In this document: piece after piece, positions 30,446-42,469 of the stretch
Numbering within the stretch: the first letter of the stretch is position 1
Layout: every line of letters begins with the position of its first letter
Assembly: GCF_017589495.1 (NCBI RefSeq)
Contig: NC_063202.1
Location: 14,368,646-14,432,645 of the forward strand
Direction of reading: 5' to 3'
Length of the DNA stretch: 64,000 bases
Source: Alosa alosa
Taxonomy: Eukaryota > Chordata > Actinopteri > Clupeiformes > Clupeidae
Position numbers and translations under genes: made by a program
The notes under the pieces: model-generated
The model's database searches: none
Seen by the model: the letters and a program-made list of their open reading frames with translations, nothing else
Told to the model about the DNA's origin: nothing

Positions 30446-32443
30446 TGTAACGATTTGATAGTGACACACACAGTTGTCCAATCAAAGGTTTAATGCGCAA
30501 GCGGGAATCAGCCAACACATAGACCAAGACCAAGACACCATTACAGGAAACACAAGGGAAGTCAATAAAACAAGCATGATACACGAACAGGGTTGTCACA
30601 TACACCGGGTAAAACACATGAGGTAAAACCTAAAGAAAGACTACACAAGCTAATACATACATGACAAGGAAAACGCAATTACACCAACTAAAACCGACAT
30701 TACACAACCAGCATTCACACACATTGCATTCTGGGAGGCTAGCACTCAGTCCAAAAGGCACCGACGTTACACAGCCCCTTCGCGAGCTATTGCCGTCCTC
30801 GGCAAAATCTCCTCACTTAGCCATTGCCATAACGTCGGTGTGGGCATTCACTCGCTCAGTCCATCAGTCTGTTGTACCGCCAACAACACGTGGGGTGCAC
30901 ACGCCGCAGGAGCTCACTCAACGGGGAGCCATGCTGCTAGCAATGACGCCCTCAGGCTGCACTTTCCGCTGCGTGTCACCGCGGCACTCCTCCTCTCCAG
31001 ACGGGGCCCTAGGTGGCCTTACTACCGTAGACTGTGGCACCAAGCACTGGAACTCACGGGTCAACTGTCGCTGCACCTCCGTCGCTCCACTCCACAGTTG
31101 CACCGACCAGGATAGGCAGGCACCAGCTCCACGCTGAGCTGCAGCCAGACCCCCTTTGTTCCCCGCCGCCCGTCATGGTCCCACTCCTGCTGAGTCTTCT
31201 CACAGCGGAATCAGCGCCCAGGCCAGCGTTGTCTTCTCCGCGACCGCTTCTTCTGGCCCCTCTTCCGGCAAGATCTCCTCCCATGGCAGCAGGCAGGTCC
31301 AGACGACAACTCCTCTCCTCCGGCAGAAATAACGACAGAAGGCCTCAAGCTTTTTAGCAGCCCTTACAAGGGCTCTCTCTGGATCCTCTTGCGTGGGCCT
31401 CCACCCAGTGATAAGGTCTCCCGTTCCCAGCTTCTCTCGCTGAGCGGAGGCCATGTTCAAAAGTCGCTTCTGACACCAATGTAAGGATTTGATAGTGACA
31501 CACACAGTTGTCCAATCAAAGGTTTAATGCGCAAGCGGGAATCAGCCAACACATAGACCAAGACCAAGACACCATTACAGGAAACACAAGGGAAGTCAAT
31601 AAAACAAGCACGATACACGAACAGGGTTGTCACATACACCGGGTAAAACACATGAGGTAAAACCTAAAGAAAGACTACACAAGCTAACACATACATGACA
31701 AGGAAAACGCAATTACACAAACTAAAACCAGAGCCTGTCTACGGAGAGCCTCCCCACTCTCTATTAATCCCATACAAACTGAATTTGGCTGCAGTTCACC
31801 AGAGTTCACCTAGATGGCGATCGCGGGCGAGTTCAAAATACATGGGGTCCTATGGAGCTACATGGCTACATTTATTGTTTTCACCTATTTAACAACTGAA
31901 ACCCTCAGATTTTATTTTATTTTTCGCAAAATGGATATGGATTATCAATCAAAAGTGAAATAATCCGGGAGTCATGTCCTTTGGTTTTCTTACAGGTTGG
32001 GTCGTTGTTGCGCTAGCATTTCATTGACGCTAGCATTGATGCTATGCTATGCTATGATCATGCTAATGAATGACGTCATTGACACGTTTGAAAGGCTTTT
32101 TAGAACAATTAAGTGACTTTAATATATATAATATATTATAATATAATACTCAACCAAGTGTATTGTCTTTGTCTCCCCTTTCGAATACAATATTCAAATT
32201 ACTTGAAAAAAAATTATATCCCGAGAAAAGTGGATTTTGAGGGGTACAGCTCAATAGACCTCCATTCATTCTGGACTCGCCCACGAGTGCCCCTAGATGC
32301 AGTACCACACCGGAAGAGTTCCGAGAGTGAAGGTTCTCCCCTTATTAGACATTCCCTGCTAAAACCGACATTACACAAACCAGCATTCACACACATTGCA
32401 TTCTGGGAGGCTAGCACTCAGTCCAAAAGGCACCGACGTTACA
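30446..32443 (-). mobile_element. Small LTR retroelement, minus strand, with a nested insertion
   Basis: Two LTRs of about 326 bp (30446-30771 and 31480-32443 minus an insertion) begin TGTAA and end TTACA. ATAT flanks both sides (30442-30445, 32444-32447). Read on the minus strand, the base pairs next to the 31480 LTR give TTGGTGTCAGAAGC, a plausible tRNA primer-binding site. A purine-rich GCGAAGGGGCTG precedes the other LTR as a polypurine tract. The internal part is only about 708 bp. It has a short minus-strand open frame from about 31454 (MASAQREKLGTGD) that could be a gag remnant. No protease, reverse transcriptase or integrase fits, so the element is non-autonomous. Confidence 0.88.
31730..32358. 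mobile_element. DNA element inserted in the right LTR
   Basis: The insert interrupts the LTR between duplicated CTAAAACC (31722-31729 and 32359-32366). Removing the insert and one duplicate restores an LTR of 327 bp, matching its partner. Ends are AGAGCCTGTCTACGGAG and ATTAGACATTCCCTG, only weakly inverted. An 8-bp duplication suggests hAT or a related superfamily. No open frame of note. Confidence 0.85.
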
Positions 32444-33159
32444 ATATGATTAGGAATAAAGAACCAAGGAGTTAAATTGTAAAAGTCATCTCTTCTAAAT
32501 AAATTAACAATAGGCTATCAGTAAACTCAGGAAAACAGGAATTTACTGAGTCCATAGTTTGTCATTTGTGACCTCATACATGAACACATTACTAAAGTAT
32601 TAGGTATGATGGGCACATCATTATGAATTATGATGTATTAACCATGATCATGACTTTATTTTTCTGCCAAAAATGTGATCATCACTGCTCAAATTCTCAT
32701 AACTTTGGAGTTCTCTAAACACATGTCATTATTCACTACTTTAGTTGAGGGGCCACAGACATAATGAATGCATGAGCAATTATCCTAAAATTCATGTAAT
32801 CATGATGATCATGCTTAAGAAATCATAAATCACAATGATATACCCATCACACCTAATGCTTTAGTTGATGTGTTGTTCATACATGAGGTCATCATGAATG
32901 AGAGTATATGAATTCATGTCAATTCCTGATGATTAATAGGATATAAAGGATAAAGGAAGTCATGCATAAATCATGAATTAATTCATGCATGAATTCATGA
33001 TAATTCATGTACCTTTACCATAAAGTGTTACCCATATTTCTTCATAACCTTTGTGTAAAATGATTAAATGTCCTGTGAATTAATAGCTAGATTAATAACT
33101 TTATAACTAGTGCAAGTTCAAGTTCAAGTTACTTTATTTGTACCCAGAGGTAGATTTTG

Positions 33160-33870
33160 TTTGCAGTATAGAGTGCTTCAAGAGAATTTGCCAGAACAGG
33201 AGCACAGAGGATGCCATCTTTACGGCAATTCACTCTGCCCTGTCCCTCCTTGACATTAGCAACACCTATGTGAGAATGCTGTTCATTGACTTCAGTTCAG
33301 CATTCAACACTATTATCCCCTCCAAACTGATCACCAAACTCATTGAACTGGACATCAATACCTCCCTCTGAAACTAGATTCTGGACTTCCTAACCAACAG
33401 ACCGCAGTCTGTTAGATTAGATAACCTCACCCACTCAACCCTCACCCTGAACACCGGCGTGTGCTGAGCCCTCCTTTACTCCCTCTTCACCTACAACTGC
33501 ATATCTGTACATGGCTCTAACACCATTGTCAAGTTTGCAGACAACACTACGGTGATTGCTCTCATCAGCAACAATAATGAGACAGCCTGCAGGGAGGAGG
33601 TCCAGCACCTAACATCCGCGGAGCACCGACAACAACCTGGCTCTCAACACCAAGAGGACCAAAGACCTGGTCCTCACCAGCATCTCTTCTTCCTGAAGAG
33701 ACTAAAGAACACAACCTCTCTCCTCAGATCCTGGTGAACTTCTAAACCTCTACCGCTGCACCATTGAGAGCATCCTCACCAACTGTGTCACAGTATGGTG
33801 GCAACTGCTCTGCCTCCGACTGGAAAGCACGGCAGAGGATGGTGAAAACTGCTGAAGAAAGTGCCCAAAA
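33160..33870 (+). mobile_element. Decayed LINE reverse-transcriptase fragment
   Basis: Reading frames broken by stops give NRSTEDAIFTAIHSAL, YVRMLFIDFSSAFNT and IPSKLITKL, then FADNTTVIALIS, where the usual xADD box has become ADN, then FYRCTIES-like sequence. The 3' part is homologous to the fragment at 8636-9832. Clearly dead. Confidence 0.88.
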
Positions 33871-36800
33871 TCGCCATTTTGTTTGTGCTAATTAGATGGT
33901 CAAAAACTCTAAATTCTGCTTGGGAACAGGGCTAGTTGGCACATGTTAAGTATGATAAAAAGTCCTGTTCCCAACTTTTACTAAGAAATGCCTCTAGACC
34001 CATATACAAGGACTTTTTCTTGGAATAGCACTTGTCTAATAGGTAGGTGCCTAGCCTGAATCATCGAGGAATCGTCGGAGTTGCGCGGGGGCGCGCACGA
34101 CGCACGCAGGAGAGTTTAGTCAAGGAAGTAGGCTAGGCTGTTTGCAAGGATCCGGGTCGTGGATTAGTCGTGGATAGCTAATGTTTCTCGCCCAAGTGGT
34201 GTAAATGGGCCTACCATGAAATGCGAACGTAAAACTTATATTGGACAACAGCTTCTGCTAAGAAACTAAACACAACACTTTTGTGTGTGGTTCACTTTTC
34301 TACAACGTCATGCGAAGATGTCTCATAGCCTAATGTAAGTTGGATGAATATCACCTAAAGTGTCATTCAGCCCTCACAATTGCCATACATTTTGGTCTTA
34401 ATCTTTATGTATAGCGACGACGGTGTCATAGGATGTTGTACGAAATGTGAAAAAAAAAAGCATTCAGAATATTGTAGGATGCCTTCAACCACAAACAGCT
34501 TAGTGGAAAGGAAAGGAAGTGTAGGCTACAAGAGCAGCAAGAGAGTACAGGATCTGTTCACAGTGTTTGTATTTATTCAATACATTGGGGTGTCTGTTTC
34601 AAAAACTGACCAGATGAACCTGCCTTGCCTAACATTTCTGGACCGAAAATGTGCAAACTAAGTTCACATAAAAAATAAATGAATACTAAAAGTACACATT
34701 TCAGTTCTTAACAAGCATAAACACCTCTAGGGTCAGCTCTTCCAGGTTAAAGCGGAGCTTTGCTACAACCAGTTCCGACCTTATGCCTAAGCAAAATCTT
34801 GCAAAGGGGCCCTCCTACCAGAACTCTGGCCAAAATGTAACCCTTTTTTACCTGACACCTCACTGCTCCCAATACTAGGCTATCATCCCACCCCGTTTTG
34901 GATGTCTAGAAGTTACCAAATATAGTTTTTTGGGGAAAGAAAAATAATTGTGTGTAAATCACCTTCACAGTTATAAATTAGGGTTTGGGCTGCTTGCTTT
35001 TGAAGCTGGCTGTACATGTATCTGGTTGTGCTACTGGCTGATGCTGACTGTTCATCTCCTGTCTCTGTAGTAGCTACTTGCCAAAGACCTGTGTAATGGA
35101 CTGGATTCCCTTCAATATTTTTCAAACGTAGACTAACCTATGTAAATATTTTAATAGGCATACTTTATATAATGTACTATTGTCCCATATGCAGCACAGC
35201 AAATCAAAGTTAATCCATTAGGCTACTTTAGAATTTGCATAGGCCTACGTTCAGTTGTATCTAAACCAACCAAAGCTTGGCTGAAACATTGTAAATGACT
35301 TGTTTTAAAAATGTGTGTGAAGAGTGAAATCCCCCATTAATTAAGAGACAAGTCCTCTCATGTTTCTGCTGAAAAACTGCTGGTTTCATCTCAAGCATGC
35401 ACGTATTATGAACGCATTTAAAGATGCGTTTTTTATTATTATTAGTATTTATGTAGCCAGTCGCCAACATTCCAAAAACGGAATATGCGGTTATATTTCA
35501 CAACTTTTGCGAAGTAGGGGAGACCGGGGTTGGTTGTCACACTCATCAGATCTCACTAACTAAGGGGTGTTGTTAGAAACCATTGATACAAAAGATGTGC
35601 ACCTAAGGTTCACCTAAGGATATTTCAGGAGTAGGAGGCATAAAATTTAGATTTAGGACTGAACTAAACATTTAGGACTGAACTGTTTTTTCATGTGAAA
35701 ATGTAAATATCAAGGACTCTGGTAATTGTCTTCTAGTATTTTACACGGTTGGTTTATAACAAAACCGTTCTTTTAAAAGTATGAAGGGAGATATGATTTA
35801 GATACATATTTTCTTAGCTACAGTACAACATGTGGTTGTTATTCTTAACTTTAACAAAAAATCTCAATTGGGGTTGCTTGTCACACTGTCGTCAGGGGTT
35901 GGTTGTCACATGTAATATTATTACAATGTTAATTAAAGGGAGTATCATTTAGGAAATGCTTTTATGCAAAGCATTAAGGTTTCAAACTCATTATTTCTCA
36001 GGCATCAGTGGCACTGCTGTTCCACCCAACCAGATTGATATTTAAAGAATATTTAGATTTACTATGGGATTATACATTATTATATCAATATGATGTTACA
36101 CGAGGATGAACTGCACTTGATTTTTCCTGTGAATGTTGTTTCAGGTCAAGCAATGCTAGGTTGCTGCATTTCAATGAAATTAAACCTTTTCAATTTGTTT
36201 TTAAGAATGCCTCAATTTTTTTTTTTTTCCCCATTAAAATAACATAGTGACAACCAACCCCATAGTGTGTGACAACCATGATGGGGGAGGTTGTCACAGG
36301 TGCACAAGATGTATTTGATGGTCTACATCTTTTGAACAGAATAAGCTTAAGTTGAGTAAGGTGATTCCATTCCTGCCTGACACGTTATAGTAGAGGTCCT
36401 GGGTAAGATTTGTATGCACTTCATTTAGCGGAGAATATCTCAACTGTTATAGACTAATATGACCCCATTGAACAACGTGGGATGTGTGCCAAAATTTCTA
36501 CCCGGGACGAAAGTCGTGAAAAATGACCACAATAGGTGACACTATTATCACACTACAGGTGACTTTTTTCCCCTTTATAATCCTCATACATTTCTACCAG
36601 TTTAATCTTCATATTAAGATAAATACTTTTTGTATTACCCTTTGCCTAAAAAATAAAATAAAATATGCAAATGAGGCAATATATCATTAAATATGCATGC
36701 ATACATTATTCCTCACAAAGAACAGATAAGTTGATACATACCAATTACTTATTTGAAACCTTATTTTACAAAATTCCAAAAGATCTGGAGAGTGAGAGAA

Positions 36801-37460
36801 CGACTCAGTGTTTCCTATACATTGACTTATTTTTGCCGCCTGAAGCCCGAACCCCTGACCAGTAGGCCATGGCTGCCCCAAGTGTGCACACAAGAATGGA
36901 TGTCCCTGTCGGGTAGCTGGTATCCGTTGTAGTACTGCAAATGCAAGGGAGGCAATAGTTGTAAAAATCCTATCACTGAATGAGATCTCATCATCATTCT
37001 CATACCTGGACTCTGTTGTGAAAGTTTTACCTTGCAACACAGGGAATAAACCTGTTGCTCTGTATTTTTCACTTTAAGTTAACGTTCCAATGATAATAGC
37101 AAGGTTGGATATAAAATATATTTTTGGAAATATGTAAATTGGATATATAAAACAGGACAGCCACCCCCACACACACACACACACACTTTCTTACACTTAC
37201 AGTACACTACATGGTCATTGTAGACATTGTGATCACCTCAGAAAATCTGTATCTTCAAGAGTTTATATGTACGCATATTTAATGAGGGATTGCCTAATTT
37301 GCATATTTTATTTTTAAAGAAGAACTATGCAGGTCTGGTTATTCCTTCGCTTTTTCTGGGTTTTCGATGAACGTACATGGAATTTAATCATATTTACATT
37401 CTGCATAGGCCATGTCCACACCCATTCGTTTCGATTGAATATCTTCACTCAACACATGAC
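33871..37460. other. Spacer, no gene recognised
   Basis: Open frames here are short and lack conserved motifs. It includes a repeat-like stretch with recurring GGTTGGTTGTCAC (35520-36300), a SINE remnant at about 36835-36895 and a short CA tract at 37160. Confidence 0.6.
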
Positions 37461-37599
37461 AAACCATATTTACATTACATTACATTTGGCTGACGCATTT
37501 TTAACCAAAGCAACTAACACCATGGTAACAGTTAAGTTTTAAAGCAATTCTCTCAACAAATTTAGGACAATTTAAAAACGGTAAAGTACAGTAAGAATA

Positions 37600-38240
37600 A
37601 GTGCATCAGTGAGTGCTGTTTTTAAACAGTTGAGTGTCAGTTCAAGACAGCTGGTAAGTGCTAGGATCAGCAAGACTTGTTGTAAGTGGTGCTATGAGAG
37701 GAGATGTTCTCTAAAGAGCTGGGTCTTTTTTGGGGAGTTTTTTGAAAGTGGAGAGGGATGTCCCTGCCCTTGTAGGAACTGGCAGTGTGTTCCACCAACG
37801 AGGAACAACAGATGAGAAAAGTTTGGATTGGCCTGAGCGTACCGGTGGTAGAGCTAGACTTCGTTCGTCTGAGGAGCGCAGCGGTCTGGAGGTAGCGTAT
37901 GTCTGTATGAGGGCATTCAAGTAGGTGGGAGCAGAACTGGAGACTACTTTGTAGGCAACAGTAGAGCCTTGAATTTGATGCGGGCCGCCATAGGTAGCCA
38001 TTGTAGCTGGATGAGCAGCGGGGTAACATGTGCCCTTTTGGGTTGGTTGTAGACCAGGCGCGCCGCCGCGTTCTGGATCATCTGAAGGGGTTTCACTGCG
38101 CAGGCTGGGAGACCTGTCAGGAGGGCGTTGCAGTATCTTATGATGAAGTGCACGACTGGGCAACAGAGGCAACATGGTGAGAGAAGGTAGAAGACACCTT
38201 GGTAGGAGCAAGAGATAAGGAATCAGTTTTGACATTGATG
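37600..38240 (-). mobile_element. Non-LTR retrotransposon pol 3' end
   Basis: The minus strand encodes two frames with the fish LINE signature: YCNALLTGLPACAVKPLQM and IQNAAARLVYNQPKRAHVTP (about 38130-38010), then APTYLNALIQTYATSRPLRS and VVPRWWNTLPVP (about 37940-37780). A frameshift separates them. The 37480 boundary carries a SINE-like TTTGGCTGACGCATTTT. Confidence 0.88.
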
Positions 38241-38346
38241 TTGTGATGTATAGTTTGTTTGGCTAGAAGGACCAGCAGTTCAGCCTGAGAGGTTTAGCTT
38301 AAGGTGATGTTCCTTCATACATGGGGATATGTCTGAGAGACCTTCC

Positions 38347-38553
38347 GGTTACACTTTACTTGACAGTCTCTACATAAGAGTGACATGACACTGTCATGAA
38401 CATGTCCTAAATATTAAAAACAAGTCTTAAACGTTTATGACATAACGCTTCTGTTATTAAGTGTCATTTGTTTTTTCGTTAGGGTTAGGGTTAGGGTTTA
38501 TGTGTCATGACAGTGTCATGTGTTATGTAGATACCGTCAAGTAAAGTGTTACC
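38347..38553. mobile_element. Fold-back MITE, copy B
   Basis: Same ends as 24657-24877 (TTACACTTTACTTGACAGTC and ACCGTCAAGTAAAGTGTTAC). About 207 bp, non-coding. Confidence 0.85.
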
Positions 38554-39829
38554 GACCTTTCTTCCCGAGGCAGAAGGTCGTCTGGTGGGAACGACAGATA
38601 GAATTGTGTATAATCTATGTAGCAGTGATATGAGAAGCTACCCTGGAAATCCAGACACTCTGGCAATGAGCAATGATGCACGTTACTTTGACCCCAACAT
38701 TCCAGGGAACCAGCTAAACTGATGAAGACAGCGCTTGGAGGGCAGAACACATTGGTCGTAGTGTTATCCGATTGCGTCGAAGTCCGAAATCATTCAGAGT
38801 AAACATGGTGTTATCCAATTGCGTGCAGTGAGATTTTTAAATGCATTCTTGTTGCCGCCCCTCGAGTTGGGCCATTACATTGTTCGTGGCCATTGTTTCT
38901 AGATTACCAAGGTCTGGATTTTCCAGGCTAATGAGAAGCCATACAAGCAGGTAATCGGATCCAAGGAGGTGGTGTAAATGGCAAAAAGAGAGGGCCCTTG
39001 CACAAACTATTTTGTTAACATCAGCATTTGTATGTTCCATCACAATACAGTTAACTATTGCCCTTTTATGCTTTTAGTTACTATTACTCTTTGCTTTTCT
39101 TTATATAAATTACATTTACATGTTTTTGAAATGTGCTATATAAATAAACTTGACTTGACTTGACAGTCATATCATTAAGTTTATAGCTCATAAAACACAA
39201 GGAAGTGTAGAATACCTCTATAAAGCTCTGCCTCTGCTTGCCTTACAGACATCGGCATACAAACATACAGAGTCACAAGTCCCTTCTGCAAAAGAAGTTT
39301 CAGTGTTTATCTGAGGGAATCTCAAAGCAGGGAAACCCCACACTCCTCACAGAGCTCTACATCACAGAGGGGGGAAGTGGACAGGTCAATGATGAACAAG
39401 GTCAGACGGACCGAGGCAACATCCAAGACATCAGAAACATACAACACACCAATCAAATGTAATGACATCTTTAAACCCTTACCTGGACAAGACGAAGCCA
39501 TCAGAACTCTGCTGACAAAGGGAGTGGCTGGCATTGGAAAAACAGTCTCTGTGCAGAAGAACATTATAGAATGGGCTGAAGAAAAAGCCAATCAGGATGT
39601 CCACTTCATATTTCCTCTTCCTTTCCGGGAGCTGAACCTGATGAAGGAGAAGAAACTCAGTCTGGTGGAGCTTCTTCAACACTTTTTTAGTGACATTAAA
39701 GATTTCAGTATTCTTAATGATGACAAGTTCAAATGGTTGTTCATCTTTGATGGTTTAAATGAGAGTCGGATTCCTCTAAATTTCCAATCCAACCCCACGT
39801 GTTGTGATGTTACAAAACCAACCACTGTG

Positions 39830-42469
39830 CAGAGGTGGAAAAAGTATGAAAATATTGTACTCAAGTAAAAGTACCAATACCTTGATGAAATATTACTCAA
39901 GTACAAGTTAAAATACCGATCTGAAAATGTACTCAAGTAAAAGAAAAAAGTAGTTCATTTAAAATGTACTTTAAGTAAAAGTTAAAAGTTACTTTTTTTT
40001 TTTTTTGGGGTACCAGAACAACCAGTTTTACGAGAGACTTTCTAATGAGGAGATACAGCACTCAAAAAATCCTCCATAGTAATGCATGGGGTTAGTTTGT
40101 AACGCCAATATGGCAGTTGTCTACACATATCACAACCCTTCCGCGGCAAAACGTTGACATGTGAATACATTGAGCCAATCATGTGGTGTGTTGTAAAATA
40201 CATTGAGCCAATCATGTGGTGTGCTGTGAAGACATCGTACCAATCATCTGTTGTGATCTCGCTGCTGGAGCAAGATTGGTGTCGTGAAGCCTTACGCACA
40301 CGCATTTCTGCGGAAATAGATGCACGATAAGTGCCCAAAAAGTGTTGCAATATGGCCGCCGAGTGGAGGTACTTGCCTGATAAGGATGTTGAGAAATGGA
40401 GATCTATGTGAAAAATCACCGGAGTTCTCCTTTAAGTTTGAGCAGTAGTTGATTTTCAAAGTTAGTTGCACTCATCCTTGGGTCGCTTTGCAGTGAACAG
40501 TAATCCAGCACAACTAAAAAGCCCCTCACAGGCAGCTGAGACAGGCAGGCCAATGTTGAGTTGCAGAGTTTTTTTTTATATTTGGAAACGAGCAGAAGGT
40601 TCAGCAGATTAGGGTGTCGAACTGGGGGGGAAAGTGGGAAGTATAGGGCAATGGAGGAGAGGGCCCTTGAAAAGTGGAATACAGGGGGCACAACATTTTC
40701 ATCAAGCATTAGTAATAACTCAGGTAATCCACACATAAAAAATCCAAACAACTCCATAAGTAGAGTCATGTGTAATGAAGTGGAATAACACAGGGAAAAA
40801 GTATTGAACACGCTAAGAAAAAGCACTAAGGCAAGGAAAGGGAAGGAACGAGCTGGAATCTGTAAGTAGTTAGATAGTTATCCTTTCTATCTGCGCAAAT
40901 TAATATAAGCTTGGTTAGTAGCTTACATATTAATGGGCTATAAAAAGGTTTTTCATTACCAAGGTGTCACACAAGAAACATTTCATGATGGATAAAAGCA
41001 AAAAGCTCTCCCAAGACCTTTGTAACCTTATTGTTGCTAAACATATCAATGAAACTGGTTACAGATGCATTTCAAAACTTCAGAATCTTCCAGTAAGCAG
41101 CATGGGAGCCATTATCTCCAAGTGGAAGAAACATCACTGCATCATCAACCGGCACCGATCTCCTCGCAATATTTCTAACCAGGAAGTCAGAAGGATAGTC
41201 AATTCCAAGAGCCAAGGACCACTCGGAGAAAGCTCCAGAAAGACTTGAAGGCAGCCAATTCAATTAAATTCAATTAAACAGTTCTTGGAAGTAATCTGAA
41301 CTAAAGATCAGGATTCACAAGAGGGACCCCTGGAATCTGTTTAGAACAATGGACCAAAATCACACCTGATACTGCGACTAATAAGTTTTGTCATACAGGA
41401 AATGTCTTGAAGCTGTCTTTACAAACAAAGGCTTTTCCACAAAGTATTGAAGAAATTTCAGTAGGCACGTTCAATACTTTTTTCCTGTCTCATTCCACTT
41501 TAATACACAAAACTCTTATGTTTGGATTTTTTAGGCCTATATGTGTGTTAATATAATGTGTGGTGAAAATTTCGAATAGACTCACTGGAAGTTTAGGCTA
41601 ATTACTGGGAAAAAAAAGCGTTCAATACTTATTTCCACCATATATTTATTTTACCTGAATATTTTAAGTTCAAAATTAAATGTAAAAATGAATGTCAGAC
41701 GAAATGTAAAGTTTGACTGACTGGATTTTGTATACAAAACATAGTGAAAACTCTCACTCTCCCTTGCTAGAGCTAAATGGTTTAGTCCGCCTGCACGATT
41801 CATGAGGTAGTCTATCTTTTGTTTATTTAGTTGAGCATCGCTAGTAGTGGACTGCTAATTGTTGTGCTGCTGGTGCAATGTCTTTTCCAAGAAAGCCAAG
41901 TCAGGTTACTAAAAACAAAGGCCAAAACAGGAAAAAAGAGAGACATCAAAATGAGGGGAAACAACTGCTAATAAACTTCTTTCAAAAGAAAGGTGAGCAC
42001 AAACGTCAAAAACACGAAATCCCATGGTGTTTGCTTGAATATCTCCGCAATCATTGGTACTAAAACGAACTGAGACAACCCATTGGAATAGCGGAAAATA
42101 CACTTTCATAGGTTAGGCTAATCTGATGCATCTCGTGATCCAGCTCCATCTTCATCACTTTCAGAAAGACTGCATGGCCAGCTTGATTCATGTCCTGTTG
42201 TAGGCTACATGCTGATCATTATCACTAGGCTAGTGGTTTAGGGCGATTTTTTTCCCTCCCTTTCTGTTTTTTGTTAGTCTTAACTTTTTTTTTTACTCAA
42301 GTAACGGATGGGATTTTTTGATGTAGCTGGCACAATACTTCACTTAAAAAAGTAATCAAGTAAAATTTAAAATACCGATTTTATAAACTACTTAAAAAAT
42401 ACAAAATACACAGAAAAACTACTCAATACAGTAACGTGAGTAAATGTATTTCGTTACTTTCCACCTCTG
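39830..42469. mobile_element. Tol2-like hAT element inserted in NACHT exon
   Basis: Ends CAGAGGTGGAAAAAGTA and TTACTTTCCACCTCTG are inverted. Perfect 8-bp duplications CCACTGTG flank it (39822-39829 and 42470-42477). Subterminal ACTCAAGTAAAAGTAC-type motifs on both sides resemble the Tol2 group. The 2640-bp body has no complete transposase; a 61-codon frame at 41878-42063 is of uncertain origin. It contains a Tc1 remnant and the repeat shared with 25830-26080. Confidence 0.95.
40690..41642 (+). mobile_element. Tc1-like element nested in the hAT
   Basis: An open frame at 40964-41248 encodes the N-terminal helix-turn-helix half of a Tc1 transposase (KLSQDLCNLIVAKH, then MGAIISKWKKHH and RSPRNIS). 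It stops after 94 codons, and no DDE catalytic region follows. AAAAAGTATTGAACACGC at about 40795 and its inverted relatives at about 41469 and 41620 show long inverted repeats with internal direct motifs. The left outer end appears truncated. It is inactive. Confidence 0.88.

Noticed and set aside
34380..34661. 93-codon open frame
   Set aside because: No conserved motif, no splice context, and isolated in repeat-rich spacer; consistent with chance.
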